Assembly (NCBI GenBank): GCA_947184155.2
Contig: CAMXCT020001822.1
Span: forward strand, 62,001-126,000
DNA: 64,000 bases
From: Cladocopium goreaui
Lineage: Eukaryota > Sar > Dinophyceae > Suessiales > Symbiodiniaceae
Direction of reading: 5' to 3'
Part shown: positions 24,111-35,413 of the stretch, piece after piece
How the letters are laid out: each line of letters starts with the position of its first letter
How positions within the stretch are numbered: position 1 is the stretch's first letter
Program-made: the position numbers and the translations under genes
The notes under the pieces: model-generated
Database searches by the model: none
What the model was told of the DNA's origin: nothing
What the model saw: the letters and a program-made list of their open reading frames with translations, nothing else

Positions 24111-26373
24111 CGTTAGGCACTTTTTTGGCGTGGTTTTGGAACTAGCTCGTCCTTCTGAGCCATGGTGTTTTCCTGCCGGGAGCTGCTTTTATGCTTTTTT
24201 CGAAGTTGTTTTCGGAAAAAGGTTGTTTTTCTAGGATTTCAGAAGGGACGTTAGGCACTTTTTTTGCGTGGTTTTGGAACTAGTTCATCCTTCAGAGCCA
24301 TGGTGTTTTCCTGCCGGGAGCTGCTTTTATGTTTTTTTCGAAGTTGTTTTCCTGCGAGCGGGCGCAGGCAACAGAAATTCTCGAAAAATGTTGTTTTTCT
24401 AGGATTTCAGACGGGATGTTAGGCACTTTTTTGGCGTGGTTTTGGAACTAGTTCGTCCTTCAGAGCCATGGTGTTTTCCTGCCGGGAGCTGCTTTTTTCG
24501 AAGTTGTTTTCCTGCGAGCGGCCGCAGGCAACAGAAATTCTCGAAAAAGGTTGTTTTATGTTGTTTTATGTTGTGTTTCTAAGATTTCAGAAGGGACGTT
24601 AAGGCACTTTTTTGGCGTGGTTTTGGAACTAGTTCGTCCTTCAGAGCCATGGTGTTTTCCTGCCGGGAGCTGCGTTTATGTTTTTTTCGAAGTTGTTTTC
24701 CTGCGAGCGGGCGCAGGCAACAGAAATTCTCGAAAAAGGTTGTTTTTCTAGGATTTCAGACGGGACGTTAGGTACTTTTTTGGCGTGGTTTTGGAACTAG
24801 TTCGTCCTTCAGAGCCATGGTGTTTTCCTGCCGGGAGCTGCTTTTTTCGAAGTTGTTTTCCTGCGAGCGGCCGCAGGCAACAGAAATTCTCGAAAAAGGT
24901 TGTTTTATGTTGTTTTATGTTGTTTTTCTAAGATTTCAGAAGGGACGTTAGGCACTTTTTTGGCGTGGTTTTGGAACTAGTTCGTCCTTCAGAGCCATGG
25001 TGTTTTCCTGCCGGGAGCTGCTTTTATGTTTTTTTCGAAGTTGTTTTCCTGCGAGCGGGCGCAGGCAACAGAAATTCTCGAAAAATGTTGTTTTTCTAGG
25101 ATTTCAGACGGGACGTTAGGCACTTTTTTAGCGTGGTTTTGGAACTAGTTCGTCCTTCAGAGCCATGGTGTTTTCCTGCCGGGAGCTGCTTTTTTCGAAG
25201 TTGTTTTCCTGCGAGCGGCCGCAGGCAACAGAAATTCTCGAAAAATGTTGTTTTTCTAGGATTTCAGACGGGACGTTAGGTACTTTTTGGGCGTGGTTTT
25301 GGAACTAGTTCGTCCTTCAGAGCCATGGTGTTTTCCTGCCGGGAGCTGCTTTTTTCGCAGTTGTTTTCCTGCGAGCGGCCGCAGGCAACAGAAATTCTCG
25401 AAAAACGTTGTTTTTCTAGGATTTCAGACGGGACGTTAGGTTGTTTTTCTAGGATGTCAGACGGGACGTTAGGTACTTTTTTGGCGTGGTTTTGGAACTA
25501 GTTCGTCCTTCAGAGCCATGGTGTTTTCCTGCCGGGAGCTGCTTTTTTCGCAGTTGTTTTCCTGCGAGCGGCCGCAGGCAACAGAAATTCTCGAAAAAGG
25601 TCGTTTTTCTAGGATTTCAGACGGGACGTTAGGCACTTTTTTGGCGTGGTTTTGGAACTAGCTCGTTCTTCAAAGCCATGGTGTTTTCCTGCCGGGAGCT
25701 GCCTTTTTCGAAGTTGTTTTCCTGCGAAAAAGGTTGTTTTCTAGGATTTCAGACGGGACGTTAGGCACTTTTTTGGCGTGGTTGTGGAACTAATTCGTCC
25801 TTCAGAGCCATTGTGTTTTCCTGCCGGGAGCTGCTTTTTTCGAAGTTGTTTTCCTGCGAGCGGCCGCAGGCAACGGAAATTCTCGAAAAAGGTTGTTTTT
25901 CTAGGATTTCAGAAGGGACGTTAGGCACTTTTTTGGCGTGGTTTTGGAACTAGTTCGTCCTTCAGAGCCATGGTGTTTTCCTACCGGGAGCTGCTTTTTT
26001 CGAAGTTGTTTTCCTACGAGCGGCCGCAGGCAACAAAAATTCTCGAAAAAAGTTGTTTTTCTGGGATTTCAGACGGGACCGGCCGACGCAAAGGGGAGCT
26101 GCCCGCAGGCAGCAGCAAACAGCAGGCAACAGGCAGCAGCAGGCAGCAGCAGACACAAGTAGACGCAGCAGCAGTAAGCGCAATGGTAGCAGTGCAGCAG
26201 CTAGCAGCACGAAAAATTGCGTTTTTCTAGGATGGCACTAATGGGTGTCAAGAACGTGGGCAAGAGCACGCAAAAGGTGCACATAGCCAGTAGCTAGCAG
26301 CCAGCGCCAGTAGCAGCCAGCAGCCAGTAGCCAGCAGCCAGTAGCCAGCAGCCTACCAAAAATCTAATCTAGA

Positions 26374-26473
26374 NNNNNNNNNNNNNNNNNNNNNNNNNNN
26401 NNNNNNNNNNNNNNNNNNNNNNNNNNNNNNNNNNNNNNNNNNNNNNNNNNNNNNNNNNNNNNNNNNNNNNNNN
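26374..26473. other. Assembly gap (100 N)
   Basis: Exactly 100 N inside the satellite. The sequence to its right (26474 onward) restates block A1, so the true gap size and order are unknown. Confidence 0.99.
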
Positions 26474-27180
26474 CGGCCGACGCAAGGGGGAGCGCGTAAG
26501 GGAAGAAGATGGAAATTAGGTGGTGTTTTGCTGTTTCGGAAGCGTTTCGAAACAGTAGGCCCAGCCATAATATTGTTTAGGCGATTCTGGGGGATTCGGC
26601 CGAAACAGCTGGCCCAGCTACCGGAGATTCTGGGGGATTCGGCTGAAACAGTTGGCCCAGCTAGGATTCTCGAAGTAGGATCTAAACTAGGATCTAGATC
26701 TAGATCTAGGATTCTCTAGGATTTCAGAAGGGACGTTAGGCAGGTTTCTGTAATATTGTTTAGGCGATTCTAGGGATTCGGCCGAAACAGCTGGCCTAGC
26801 TACCGGAGATTCTGAGGGATTCGGCTGAAACGGCTGGCCCAGCTAGGATTCTCGAACTAGGATCTAAACTAGGATCTGGATCTAGATCTAGGATCTGGAT
26901 CTAGATCTAGGATTCTCTAGGATTTCAGAAGGGACGTTAGGTAGTTTTCTGCCGCGATTTTTCGTTATTTTCGGCACGAAATTAGGTGGTGTTTTGCTGT
27001 TTCGGAACCGCTTCGAAACAGCAGGCCTAGCTGTAATATTGTTTAGGAGATTCTGGGGGATTCGGCCGAAGCAGCTGGCCTAGCAAGGATTCCCGAACTA
27101 GGATCTAGATCTAGATCTAGGAATCTAGGATAGATCTAGAGATCTAGATCTAGGATTCTCTAGGATTTCAGAAGGGACGT
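26474..27180. repeat. Repeat block A2, near-identical copy of block A1
   Basis: Begins CGGCCGACGCAAGGGGGAGC, as at about 23,268, and follows block A1 base for base except for a few differences (for example GGATCTAAACTAGG versus GGACCAAAACTAGG, and one instead of two copies of the GCCGCGATTTTTCG unit). Confidence 0.9.
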
Positions 27181-30100
27181 TAGGCACTTTTTTGGCGTGG
27201 TTTTGGAACTAGTTCGTCCTTCAGAGCCATGGTGTTTTCCTGCCGGGAGCTGCTTTTATGCTTTTTTCGAAGTTGTTTTCGGAAAAAGGTTGTTTTTCTA
27301 GGATTTCAGAAGGGACGTTAGGCACTTTTTTGGCGTGGTTTTGGAACTAGTTCGTCCTTCAGAGCCATGGTGTTTTCCTGCCGGGAGTTGCTTTTATGTT
27401 TTTTTCGAAGTTGTTTTCCTGCGAGCGGGCGCAGGCAACAGAAATTCTCGAAAAATGTTGTTTTTCTAGGATTTCAGACGGGACGTTAGGCACTTTTTTA
27501 GCGTGGTTTTGGAACTAGTTCGTCCTTCAGAGCCATGGTGTTTTCCTGCCGGGAGCTGCTTTTTTCGAAGTTGTTTTCCTGCGAGCGGCCGCAGGCAACA
27601 GAAATTCTCGAAAAAGGTTGTTTTATGTTGTTTTTCTATGTTGTTTTATGTTGTTTTTCTAGGATTTCAGAAGAGACGTTAGGCACTTTTTTGGCGTGTT
27701 TTTGGAACTAGTTCGTCCTTCAGAGCCATGGTGTTTTCCTGCCGGGAGCTGCTTTTATGTTTTTTTCGAAGTTGTTTTCCTGCGAGCGGGCGCAGGCAAC
27801 AGAAATTCTCGAAAAAGGTTGTTTTTCTAGGATTTCAGACGGGACGTTAGGCACTTTTTTGGCGTGGTTTTGGAACTAGTTCGTCCTTCAGAGCCATGGT
27901 GTTTTCCTGCCGGGAGCTGCTTTTTTCGAAGTTGTTTTCCTGCGAGCGGGCGCAGGCAACAGAAATTCTCGAAAAATGTTGTTTTTCTAGGATTTCAGAC
28001 GGGACGTTAGGTACTTTTTTGGCGTGGTTTTGGAACTAGTTCGTCCTTCAGAGCCATGGTGTTTTCCTGCCGGGAGCTGCTTTTTGTCGCAGTTGTTTTC
28101 CTGCGAGCGGCCGCAGGCAACAGAAATTCTCGAAAAATGTTGTTTTTCTAGGTTTTCAGACGGGACGTTAGGCACTTTTTTGGCGTGGTTTTGGAACTAG
28201 CTCGTCCTTCAGAGCCATGGTGTTTTCCTGCCGGGAGCTGCTTTTTTCGAAGTTGTTTTCCTGCGAAAAAGGTTGTTTTTCTAGGATTTCAGACGGGACG
28301 TTAGGTACTTTTTTTTGCGTGGTTTTGGAACTAGTTCGTCCTTCAGAGCCATTGTGTTTTCCTGCCGGGAGCTGCTTTTATGTTTTTTTCGAAGTTGTTT
28401 TCCTGCGAGCGGGCGCAGGCAACAGAAATTCTCGAAAAAGGTTGTTTTTCTAGGATTTCAGAAGGGACGTTAGGCACTTTTTTGGCGTGGTTTTGGAACT
28501 AGCTCGTCCTTCAGAGCCATGGTGTTTTCCTGCCGGGAGCTGCTTTTTTCGAAGTTGTTTTCCTGCGAGCGGCCGCAGGCAACAGAAATTCTCGAAAAAA
28601 GTTGTTTTTCTGGGGTTTCAGACGGGACCGGCCGACGCAAAGGGGAGCTGCCTGCAGGCAGCAGCAGCCTGCAGGCAGCAGCAGGCAGCAGGCAGCAGCA
28701 GGCAGCAGCAGACACAAGCAGACGCAGCAGCAGTAAGCGCAATGGTAGCAGTGCAGCAGCTAGCAGCACGAAAAATTGTGTTTTTCTAGGATGGCACTAA
28801 TGGGTGTCAAGAACGTGGGCAAGAGCACGCAAAAGGTGCACATAGCCAGTAGCTAGCAGCCAGCGCCAGTAGCAGCCAGCAGCCAGTAGCCAGCAGCCTA
28901 CCAAAAATCTAATCTAGACTTTTCTAGGATTTCAGACGACACGTTAGGCACTTTTTTGGCGTGGTTCTGGCACTCGCTCGTCCTTCAGAGCCCTGGTGTT
29001 TTCCTCACCGGGAGGTGATTTTTTCGAAGTTGTTTTCCTGCGAGCGGCCGCAGGCAACAGAAATTCTCGAAAAAGGTTGTTTTTCTAGGATTTCAGACGG
29101 GACGTTAGGCACTTTTTTGGCGTGGTTTTAGAACTAGTTCGTCCCTCAGAGCCATGGTGTTTTCCTGCCGGGAGCTGCTTTTATGCTTTTTTCGAAGTTG
29201 TTTCCGGAAAAAGGTTGTTTTTCTAGGATTTCAGAAGGGACGTTAGGCACTTTTTTGGCGTGGTTTTGGAACTAGTTCGTCCTTCAGAGCCATGGTGTTT
29301 TCCTGCCGGGAGCTGCTTTTATGTTTTTTTCGAAGTTGTTTTCCTGCGAGCGGGCGCAGGCAACAGAAATTCTCGAAAAATGTTGTTTTTCTAGGATTTC
29401 AGACGGGACGTTAAGCACTTTTTTGGCGTGGTTTTGGAACTAGTTCGTCCTTCAGAGCCATGGTGTTTTCCTGCCGGGAGCTGCTTTTTTCGAAGTTGTT
29501 TTCCTGCGAGCGGCCGCAGGCAACAGAAATTCTCGAAAAATGTTGTTTTATGTTGTTTTATGTCGTTTTTCTAGGATTTCAGAAGGGACGTTAGGCACTT
29601 TTTTGGCGTGGTTTTGGAACTAGTTCGTCCTTCAGAGCCATGGTGTTTTCCTGCCGGAAGCTGCTTTTTTCGCAGTTGTTTTCCTGCGAGCGGCCGCAGG
29701 CAACAGAAATTCTCGAAAAAAGGTTGTTTTTCTAGGATTTCAGACGGGACGTTAGGTACTTTTTTGGCGTGGTTTTGGAACTAGTTCGTCCTTCAGAGCC
29801 ATGGTGTTTTCCTGCTGGGAGCTGCTTTTTTCGCAGTTGTTTTCCTGCGAGCGGCCGCAGGCAACAGAAATTCTCGAAAAAGGTTGTTTTTCTTGGATTT
29901 CAGACGGGACGTTAGGCACTTTTTTGGCGTGGTTTTGGAACTAGCTCGTCCTTCTGAGCCATGGTGTTTTCCTGCCGGGAGCTGCTTTTTTCGAAGTTGT
30001 TTTCCTGCGAAAAAGGTTGTTCGTCCTTCAGAGCCATGGTGTTTTCCTGCCGGGGGCTGCTTTTATGCTTTTTTCGAAGTTGTTTTCGGAAAAAGGTTGT

Positions 30101-33049
30101 TTTTCTAGGATTTCAGAAGGGACGTTAGGCACTTTTTTGGCGTGGTTTTGGAACTAGTTCGTCCTTCAGAGCCATAGTGTTTTCCTGCCGGGAGCTGCTT
30201 TTATGTTTTTTTCGAAATTGTTTTCCTGCGAGCGGGCGCAGGCAACAGAAATTCTCGAAAAATGTTGTTTTTCTAGGATTCTAGGATTTCAGACGGGACG
30301 TTAGGCACTTTTTTGGCGTGGTTTTGGAACTAGTTCGTCCTTCAGAGCCATGGTGTTTTCCTGCCGGGGGATTTCAGACGGGACGTTAGGCACTTTTTTG
30401 GCGTGGTTTTGGAACTAGTTCGTCCTTCAGAGCCATGGTGTTTTCCTGCCGGGAGCTGCTTTTTTCGCAGTTGTTTTCCTGCGAGCGGCCGCAGGCAACA
30501 GAAATTCTCGAAAAAGGTTGTTTTTCTAGGATTTCAGACGGGACGTTAAGCACTTTTTTGGCGTGGTTTTGGAACTAGCTCGTCCTTCAGAGCCATGGTG
30601 TTTTCCTGCCGGGAGCTGCTTTTTTCGAAGTTGTTTTCCTGCGAAAAAGGTTGTTTTTCTAGGATTTCAGACGGGACGTTAGGCTCTTTTTTGGCGTGGT
30701 TGTGGAACTAGTTCGTCCTTCAGAGCCATTGTGTTTTCCTGCCGGGAGCTGCTTTTTTCGAAGTTGTTTTCCTGCGAGCGGCCGCAGGCAACAGAAATTC
30801 TCGAAAAATGTTGTTTTTCTAGGATTTCAGAAGGGACGTTAGGCACTTTTTTAGCGTGGTTTTGGAACTAGTTCGTCCTTCAGAGCCATGGTGTTTTCCT
30901 GCCGGGAGCTGCTTTTTTCGAAGTTGTTTTCCTGCAAGCGGCCGCAGGCAACAGAAATTCTCGAAAAAAGTTGTTTTTCTGGGATTTCAGACGGGACCGG
31001 CGGACGCAAAGGGGAGCTGCCCGCAGGCAGCAGCAGGCAGCAGGCAGCAGCAGGCAGCAGCAGACACAAGCAGACGCAGCAGCAGTAAGCGCAATGGTAG
31101 CAGTGCAGCAGCTAGCAGCACGAAAAATTGTGTTTTTCTAGGATGGCACTAATGGGTGTCAAGAACGTGGGCAAGAGCACGCAAGAGGTGCACATAGCCA
31201 GTAGCTAGCAGCCAGCGCCAGTAGCAGCCAGCAGCCAGTAGCCAGCAGCCTACCAAAAATCTAATCTAGATTTTTCTAGGATTTCAGACGACACGTTAGG
31301 CACTTTTTTGGCGTGGTTCTGGCACTCGCTCGTCCTTCAGAGCCCTGGTGTTTTCCCCCGGGGAGGTGATTTTTTCGAAGTTGTTTTCCTGCGAGCGGCC
31401 GCAGGCAACAGAAATTCTCGAAAAAGGTTGTTTTTCTAGGATTTCAGACGGGACGTTAGGCACTTTTTTGGCGTGGTTTTAGAACTAGTTCGTCCTTCAG
31501 GGCCATGGTGTTTTCCTGCCGGGAGCTGCTTTTATGCTTTTTTCGAAGTTGTTTTCGGAAAAAGGTTGTTTTTCTAGGATTTCAGAAGGGACGTTAGGCA
31601 CTTTTTTGGCGTGGTTTTGGAACTAGTTCGTCCTTCAGAGCCATGGTGTTTTCCTGCCGGGAGCTGCTTTTATGTTTTTTTCGAAGTTGTTTTCCTGCGA
31701 GCGGGCGCAGGCAACAGAAATTCTCGAAAAATGTTATTTTTCTAGGATTTCAGACGGGACGTTAGGCACTTTTTTGGCGTGGTTTTGGAACTAGTTCGTC
31801 CTTCAGAGCCATGGTGTTTTCCTGCCGGGAGCTGCTTTTATGTTTGTTGTTTTCCTGCGAGCGGCCGCAGGCAACAGAAATTCTCGAAAAAAGTTGTTTT
31901 ATGTTGTTTTATGTCGTTTTTCTAGGATTTCAGAAGGGACGTTAGGCACTTTTTTGGCGTGGTTTTGGAACTAGTTCGTCCTTCAGAGCCATGGTGTTTT
32001 CCTGCCGGGAGCTGCTTTTTTCGCAGTTGTTTTCCTGCGAGCGGCCGCAGGCAGCAGAAATTCTCGAAAAAGGTTGTTTTTCTAGGATTTCAGACGGGAC
32101 GTTAGGTACTTTTTTGGCGTGGTTTTGGAACTAGTTCGTCCTTCAGAGCCATGGGGTTTTCCTGCCGGGAGCTGCTTTTTTCGCAGTTGTTTTCCTGCGA
32201 GCGGCCGCAGGCAACAGAAATTCTCGAAAAAGGTTGTTTTTCTTGGATTTCAGACGGGACGTTAGGCACTTTTTTAGCGTGGTTTTGGAACTAGCTCGTC
32301 CTTCAGAGCCATGGTGTTTTCCTGCCGGGAGCTGCTTTTTTCGCAGTTGTTTTCCTGCGAGCGGCCGCAGGCAACAGAAATTCTCGAAAAAGGTTGTTTT
32401 TCTAGGATTTCAGACGGGACGTTAGGCACTTTTTTGGCGTGGTTTTGGAACTAGCTCGTCCTTCAGAGCCATGGTGTTTTCCTGCCGGGAGCTGCTTTTT
32501 TCGAAGTTGTTTTCCTGCGAAAAAGGTTGTTCGTCCTTCAGAGCCATGGTGTTTTCCTGCCGGGGGCTGCTTTTATGCTTTTTTCGAAGTTGTTTTCCTG
32601 CGAAAAAGTTTGTTTTTCTAGGATTTCAGACGGGACGTTAGGCACTTTTTTGGCGTGGTTGTGGAACTAGTTCGTCCTTCAGAGCCATGGTGTTTTCCTG
32701 CCGGGAGCTGCTTTTTTCGAAGTTGTTTTCCTGCGAGCGGCCGCAGGCAACAGAAATTCTCGAAAAAGGTTGTTTTTCTAGGATTTCAGAAGGGACGTTA
32801 GGCACTTTTTTGGCGTGGTTTTGGAACTAGTTCGTCCTTCAGAGCCATGGTGTTTTCCTGCCGGGAGCTGCTTTTTTCGAAGTTGTTTTCCTGCGAGCGG
32901 CCGCAGGCAACAGAAATTCTCGAAAAAAGTTGTTTTTCTGGGATTTCAGACGGGACGTTAGGCACTTTTTTGGCGTGGTTTTTGGAACTAGATCGTCCTT
33001 CAGAGCCATGGTGTGTGCGATTTGGTAGAAGCTGTTGTAGTGCAAGCAA

Positions 33050-33190
33050 CCGCAGGCAACACCATCGAAGTTTTTTGCCTGCTAGCAGGAGGAAAAGTAA
33101 CAGCAGCAAATAGACGACCCGCGGCAGCAGCAATAACAGCAGCAGAAGCTTTTGCCGCAACAGCAGCAGGAGCAGAAAGTTTTCATGCTG
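33050..33190. repeat. CAG/CAA-rich low-complexity tract
   Basis: Irregular CAGCAG, GCAGCAATAACAGCAGCAG and related triplets between the satellite and the zinc-finger ORF. It probably derives from the CAG-rich spacer seen within the satellite. Confidence 0.7.
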
Positions 33191-33232
33191 AGAGCTGAAG
33201 CAGACAAGCAAGCCGGAACTGGTCGTTTGTTG

Positions 33233-34208
33233 TTACTGTGCATGCCATTCCGTTCGGGGGCACACGCGGCCATTGGATTGTTTGTGTTTGCTTTGGATTC
33301 GCCCAAATTCTTTGGTGCTCTGGACGCAGGTTCCACAAGTAGGGCATATGTGCGAAAAGCGCGTTGCCGGCAGCGTCGGTCGAAGAAGGCCATCCTGCAC
33401 GCGAAATTGTCTCCCACATACGCGTCGGTGGTTGACATGTCCGGAAACAATTGACGTAGTAACAGATTTTTGGCAAAAAGGGCATGAGTACACATACAGC
33501 TTTTGTGGTGGTGGCTTTTGCTCCATGCCTTTTGGGATTGCAACCTCGTGTGTACCTTCTTTTTCGCTGGTCATGGTTTGGCCCGTGTGTTTTTTTCTGT
33601 ATTCTGCGATCGCTTGCCATGTCTCGCGTAGCACTTGGGTTTGACGCAATTTTTTGCGAAGAGGTTCCAGTCGGCTTATGGTCGATGCAGCAGCCCGCTT
33701 GCGGAGAACTGCTTGCGCAACGACAGCGCGGCATACATTGCATATTTGTGTGCCGTTTTCGCCAGAAGGCCGCTTTCCAATGAAATCAGAAAATTGCTGC
33801 TGCGGTTTGCGTTGGTGACAGGCTGCGCACTTCCAAGAACCACGCGTTTTCGTTTGGCACTGCAAACACACTCTTCGCGTAGGCTTCCTAGCCATCCACG
33901 CTGAGGCGCCGAAGTATTCTTTCGTTTGTTTGCTTTGGCAAACAAAACATTTTCTTTTAGCATCACACGACAGACAGACGCGATACATGCTCCAGCGGGG
34001 GTTTTGGTGCTTGCTTGCAAAGTGGCACGCAGCGTGCCACAGGCCACACTGCGTGCATCGATACGGTGTGCCTGCCTCGCGCTTCTGCGCAGTGCATTCT
34101 TTACACCGCAATAACTATTTGTCAGACGCCAGCGCCTCGGAGGTCTTCGGCCCTGAAGTCGGCGTTTTAAGTCGTGGAGCCTGCCCAAGATCTCAAGCCA
34201 ACTGTCGG
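33233..34208 (-). pseudogene. Cysteine-rich multi-zinc-finger protein, apparently frameshifted
   Basis: The main open frame (stop at 33233-33235, open back to 34111) has three similar modules of CxxC, about 10 residues, F, about 17 residues, CxxC: CTQCGLWHAACHF...CLSC, CFVCQSKQTKEYF...CLQC, CAACHQRKPQQQF...CNVC. This spacing resembles Stc1-type zinc-binding modules, but that is only a resemblance. Then come two further fingers, CPFCQKSV...H..C and CPTCGTCV...H....C. A TAG lies two codons before the first Cys of this frame. Upstream, a good acceptor (TTATCATTTTCAG) at 34,209 opens a different frame (DSWLEILGRLHDLKRRLQ) that flows towards the same Cys cluster, so a frame change near 34.11-34.13 kb is likely. 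It may be a retroelement-derived or decayed gene; function unknown. Confidence 0.6.
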
Positions 34209-34569
34209 TGAACCTGAAAATGATAAGGAAAAATCGAAAATCCAAAGTTTTTAATCATATATCATAATGTTTCCTACTAAAATGTGGCCAAATTCAATCC
34301 ACATTTTGCAGCGATGAAGAAATGTCTCTCTCTCTCTCTATATATATATATATCTATACACACATGTTTCATTGGTGTTTTCTATGTGAAACATACAAGC
34401 TGGTGTACTGGTCCAAAAAGATGACTCTGTCTTCCATCTCGACGTGTGAGGGGACTACGTGTGGAAAAACCCCCAGACTCAGCGGAATGTTTGCGAACTG
34501 GATAATCACCATCTATGCAAACTACGCGGATTCTCAACTATGATACAAATATTTTGATAGTATTTGAAA

Positions 34570-34664
34570 CCCATAAGATCCATGTATGCTATATATGGTA
34601 ACATTTGCCATCAATATACCCCAAATGTTAGCATATACTGTATACCATACATCGATCCTATGGG
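34570..34664. mobile_element. MITE-like hairpin element, family 1, copy 3 (core inverted)
   Basis: A 95-bp copy with the same termini. Its centre (GTAACATTTGCCATCAATAT...) is the reverse complement of the centre in copies 1 and 2, as expected for a palindromic element inserted in the opposite direction. It lies between the zinc-finger ORF and the coiled-coil gene. Confidence 0.8.
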
Positions 34665-35403
34665 CGAGTCTTTGTAGATAGTGGCAATTGAACATCCCCC
34701 TGTTATAGATGTTTTGTTCCATTAAAACCTCCAAGTGGGTTTATATTTTTTTTATCTGGATATATGCCATTAAATATCACTGGTTGGTAGTATACCTACC
34801 CCTCTGAAAAATATGACTTCGTCAGTTGGGGTTGTAAAATTCCCAATATATGGAAAATAAAATTCATGTTCCAACGCACCAACCAGATCATCGTATCTCT
34901 GTTTATTCCCCATTTTGCTTCGCAAAAAATCACACATCTTGCCGTTCAAAATCCACCGCTCACCCGGCCCTCCTTCGAGCAGAGGGCGAAGCAGTCCATC
35001 GCCAAGACAAGCGCTGCAAAACCATGGGAAACACTGCTGCTACGAGCTGGGATGCACCAACACCATACCGGGATGAACCCCATGCTGAACCTGAAAAATG
35101 GGTAAGTTAACAAACATGCCAACTCAAATAGGATGATGTGATACAGTACCTTAAATTCTTTTTGCCTGTAGCTACCACCAGGACGATCACAAGATCAAAA
35201 CCCCCCATGTTTTCACCAAATTCATCTACTAAATACTGATAATAATTTAATTGTAACAGTGATAACAATATATATATATATATTCTGATGCTGAAGCTAA
35301 TGATGCTGCTGATGCTGCTGACTTGGGCCCATGTTTTTTTCTTTCCATTTCACAAACCCAATTATTACGATGTGCCTTTTTCCTTGCGAAGCCTACGACT
35401 CAC
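34665..35403. other. Possible exon at 35.0-35.1 kb, strand ambiguous
   Basis: An open stretch at about 34,960-35,100 ends on the plus strand at a perfect GTAAGT donor (after AAAAATGG). On the minus strand it begins after a good acceptor (CTTACCCATTTTTCAG). It is open on both strands and I recognise no family, so I cannot say which reading is used. The rest of the interval shows nothing. Confidence 0.3.
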
Positions 35404-35413
35404 GCAAGGGTGG

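Larger units (their letters stand above)
24110..33010. repeat. About 160-bp satellite with 2.35-kb higher-order repeat
   Basis: Roughly 55 units of GACGTTAGGCACTTTTTTGG ... GAACTAGTTCGTCCTTCAGA ... TTTTCCTGCCGGGAGCTGCT ... GCGAGCGGCCGCAGGCAACA ... ATTCTCGAAAAAGGTTGT. Variants include a longer unit with ATGTTTTTTTCG, short truncated units, and a GCAG/CAGCAG-rich spacer with GATGGCACTAATGGGTGTCA at about 26.08-26.37, 28.63-28.92 and 31.00-31.27 kb. The segment starting at 28,921 repeats from about 31,273 (period about 2,352 bp). Long unstopped frames are a property of the unit and are not treated as genes. The span includes the N gap and block A2. Confidence 0.95.

Noticed and set aside
26353-26568. 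Minus-strand ORF spanning the N gap
   Set aside because: Half of it is undetermined sequence and the rest is repeat.
24551-33211. ORFs with PSEPWCFPAGSCFF-like peptides on both strands
   Set aside because: Products of the roughly 160-bp satellite. They are open in several frames on both strands, with no start context, splice support or known domain.
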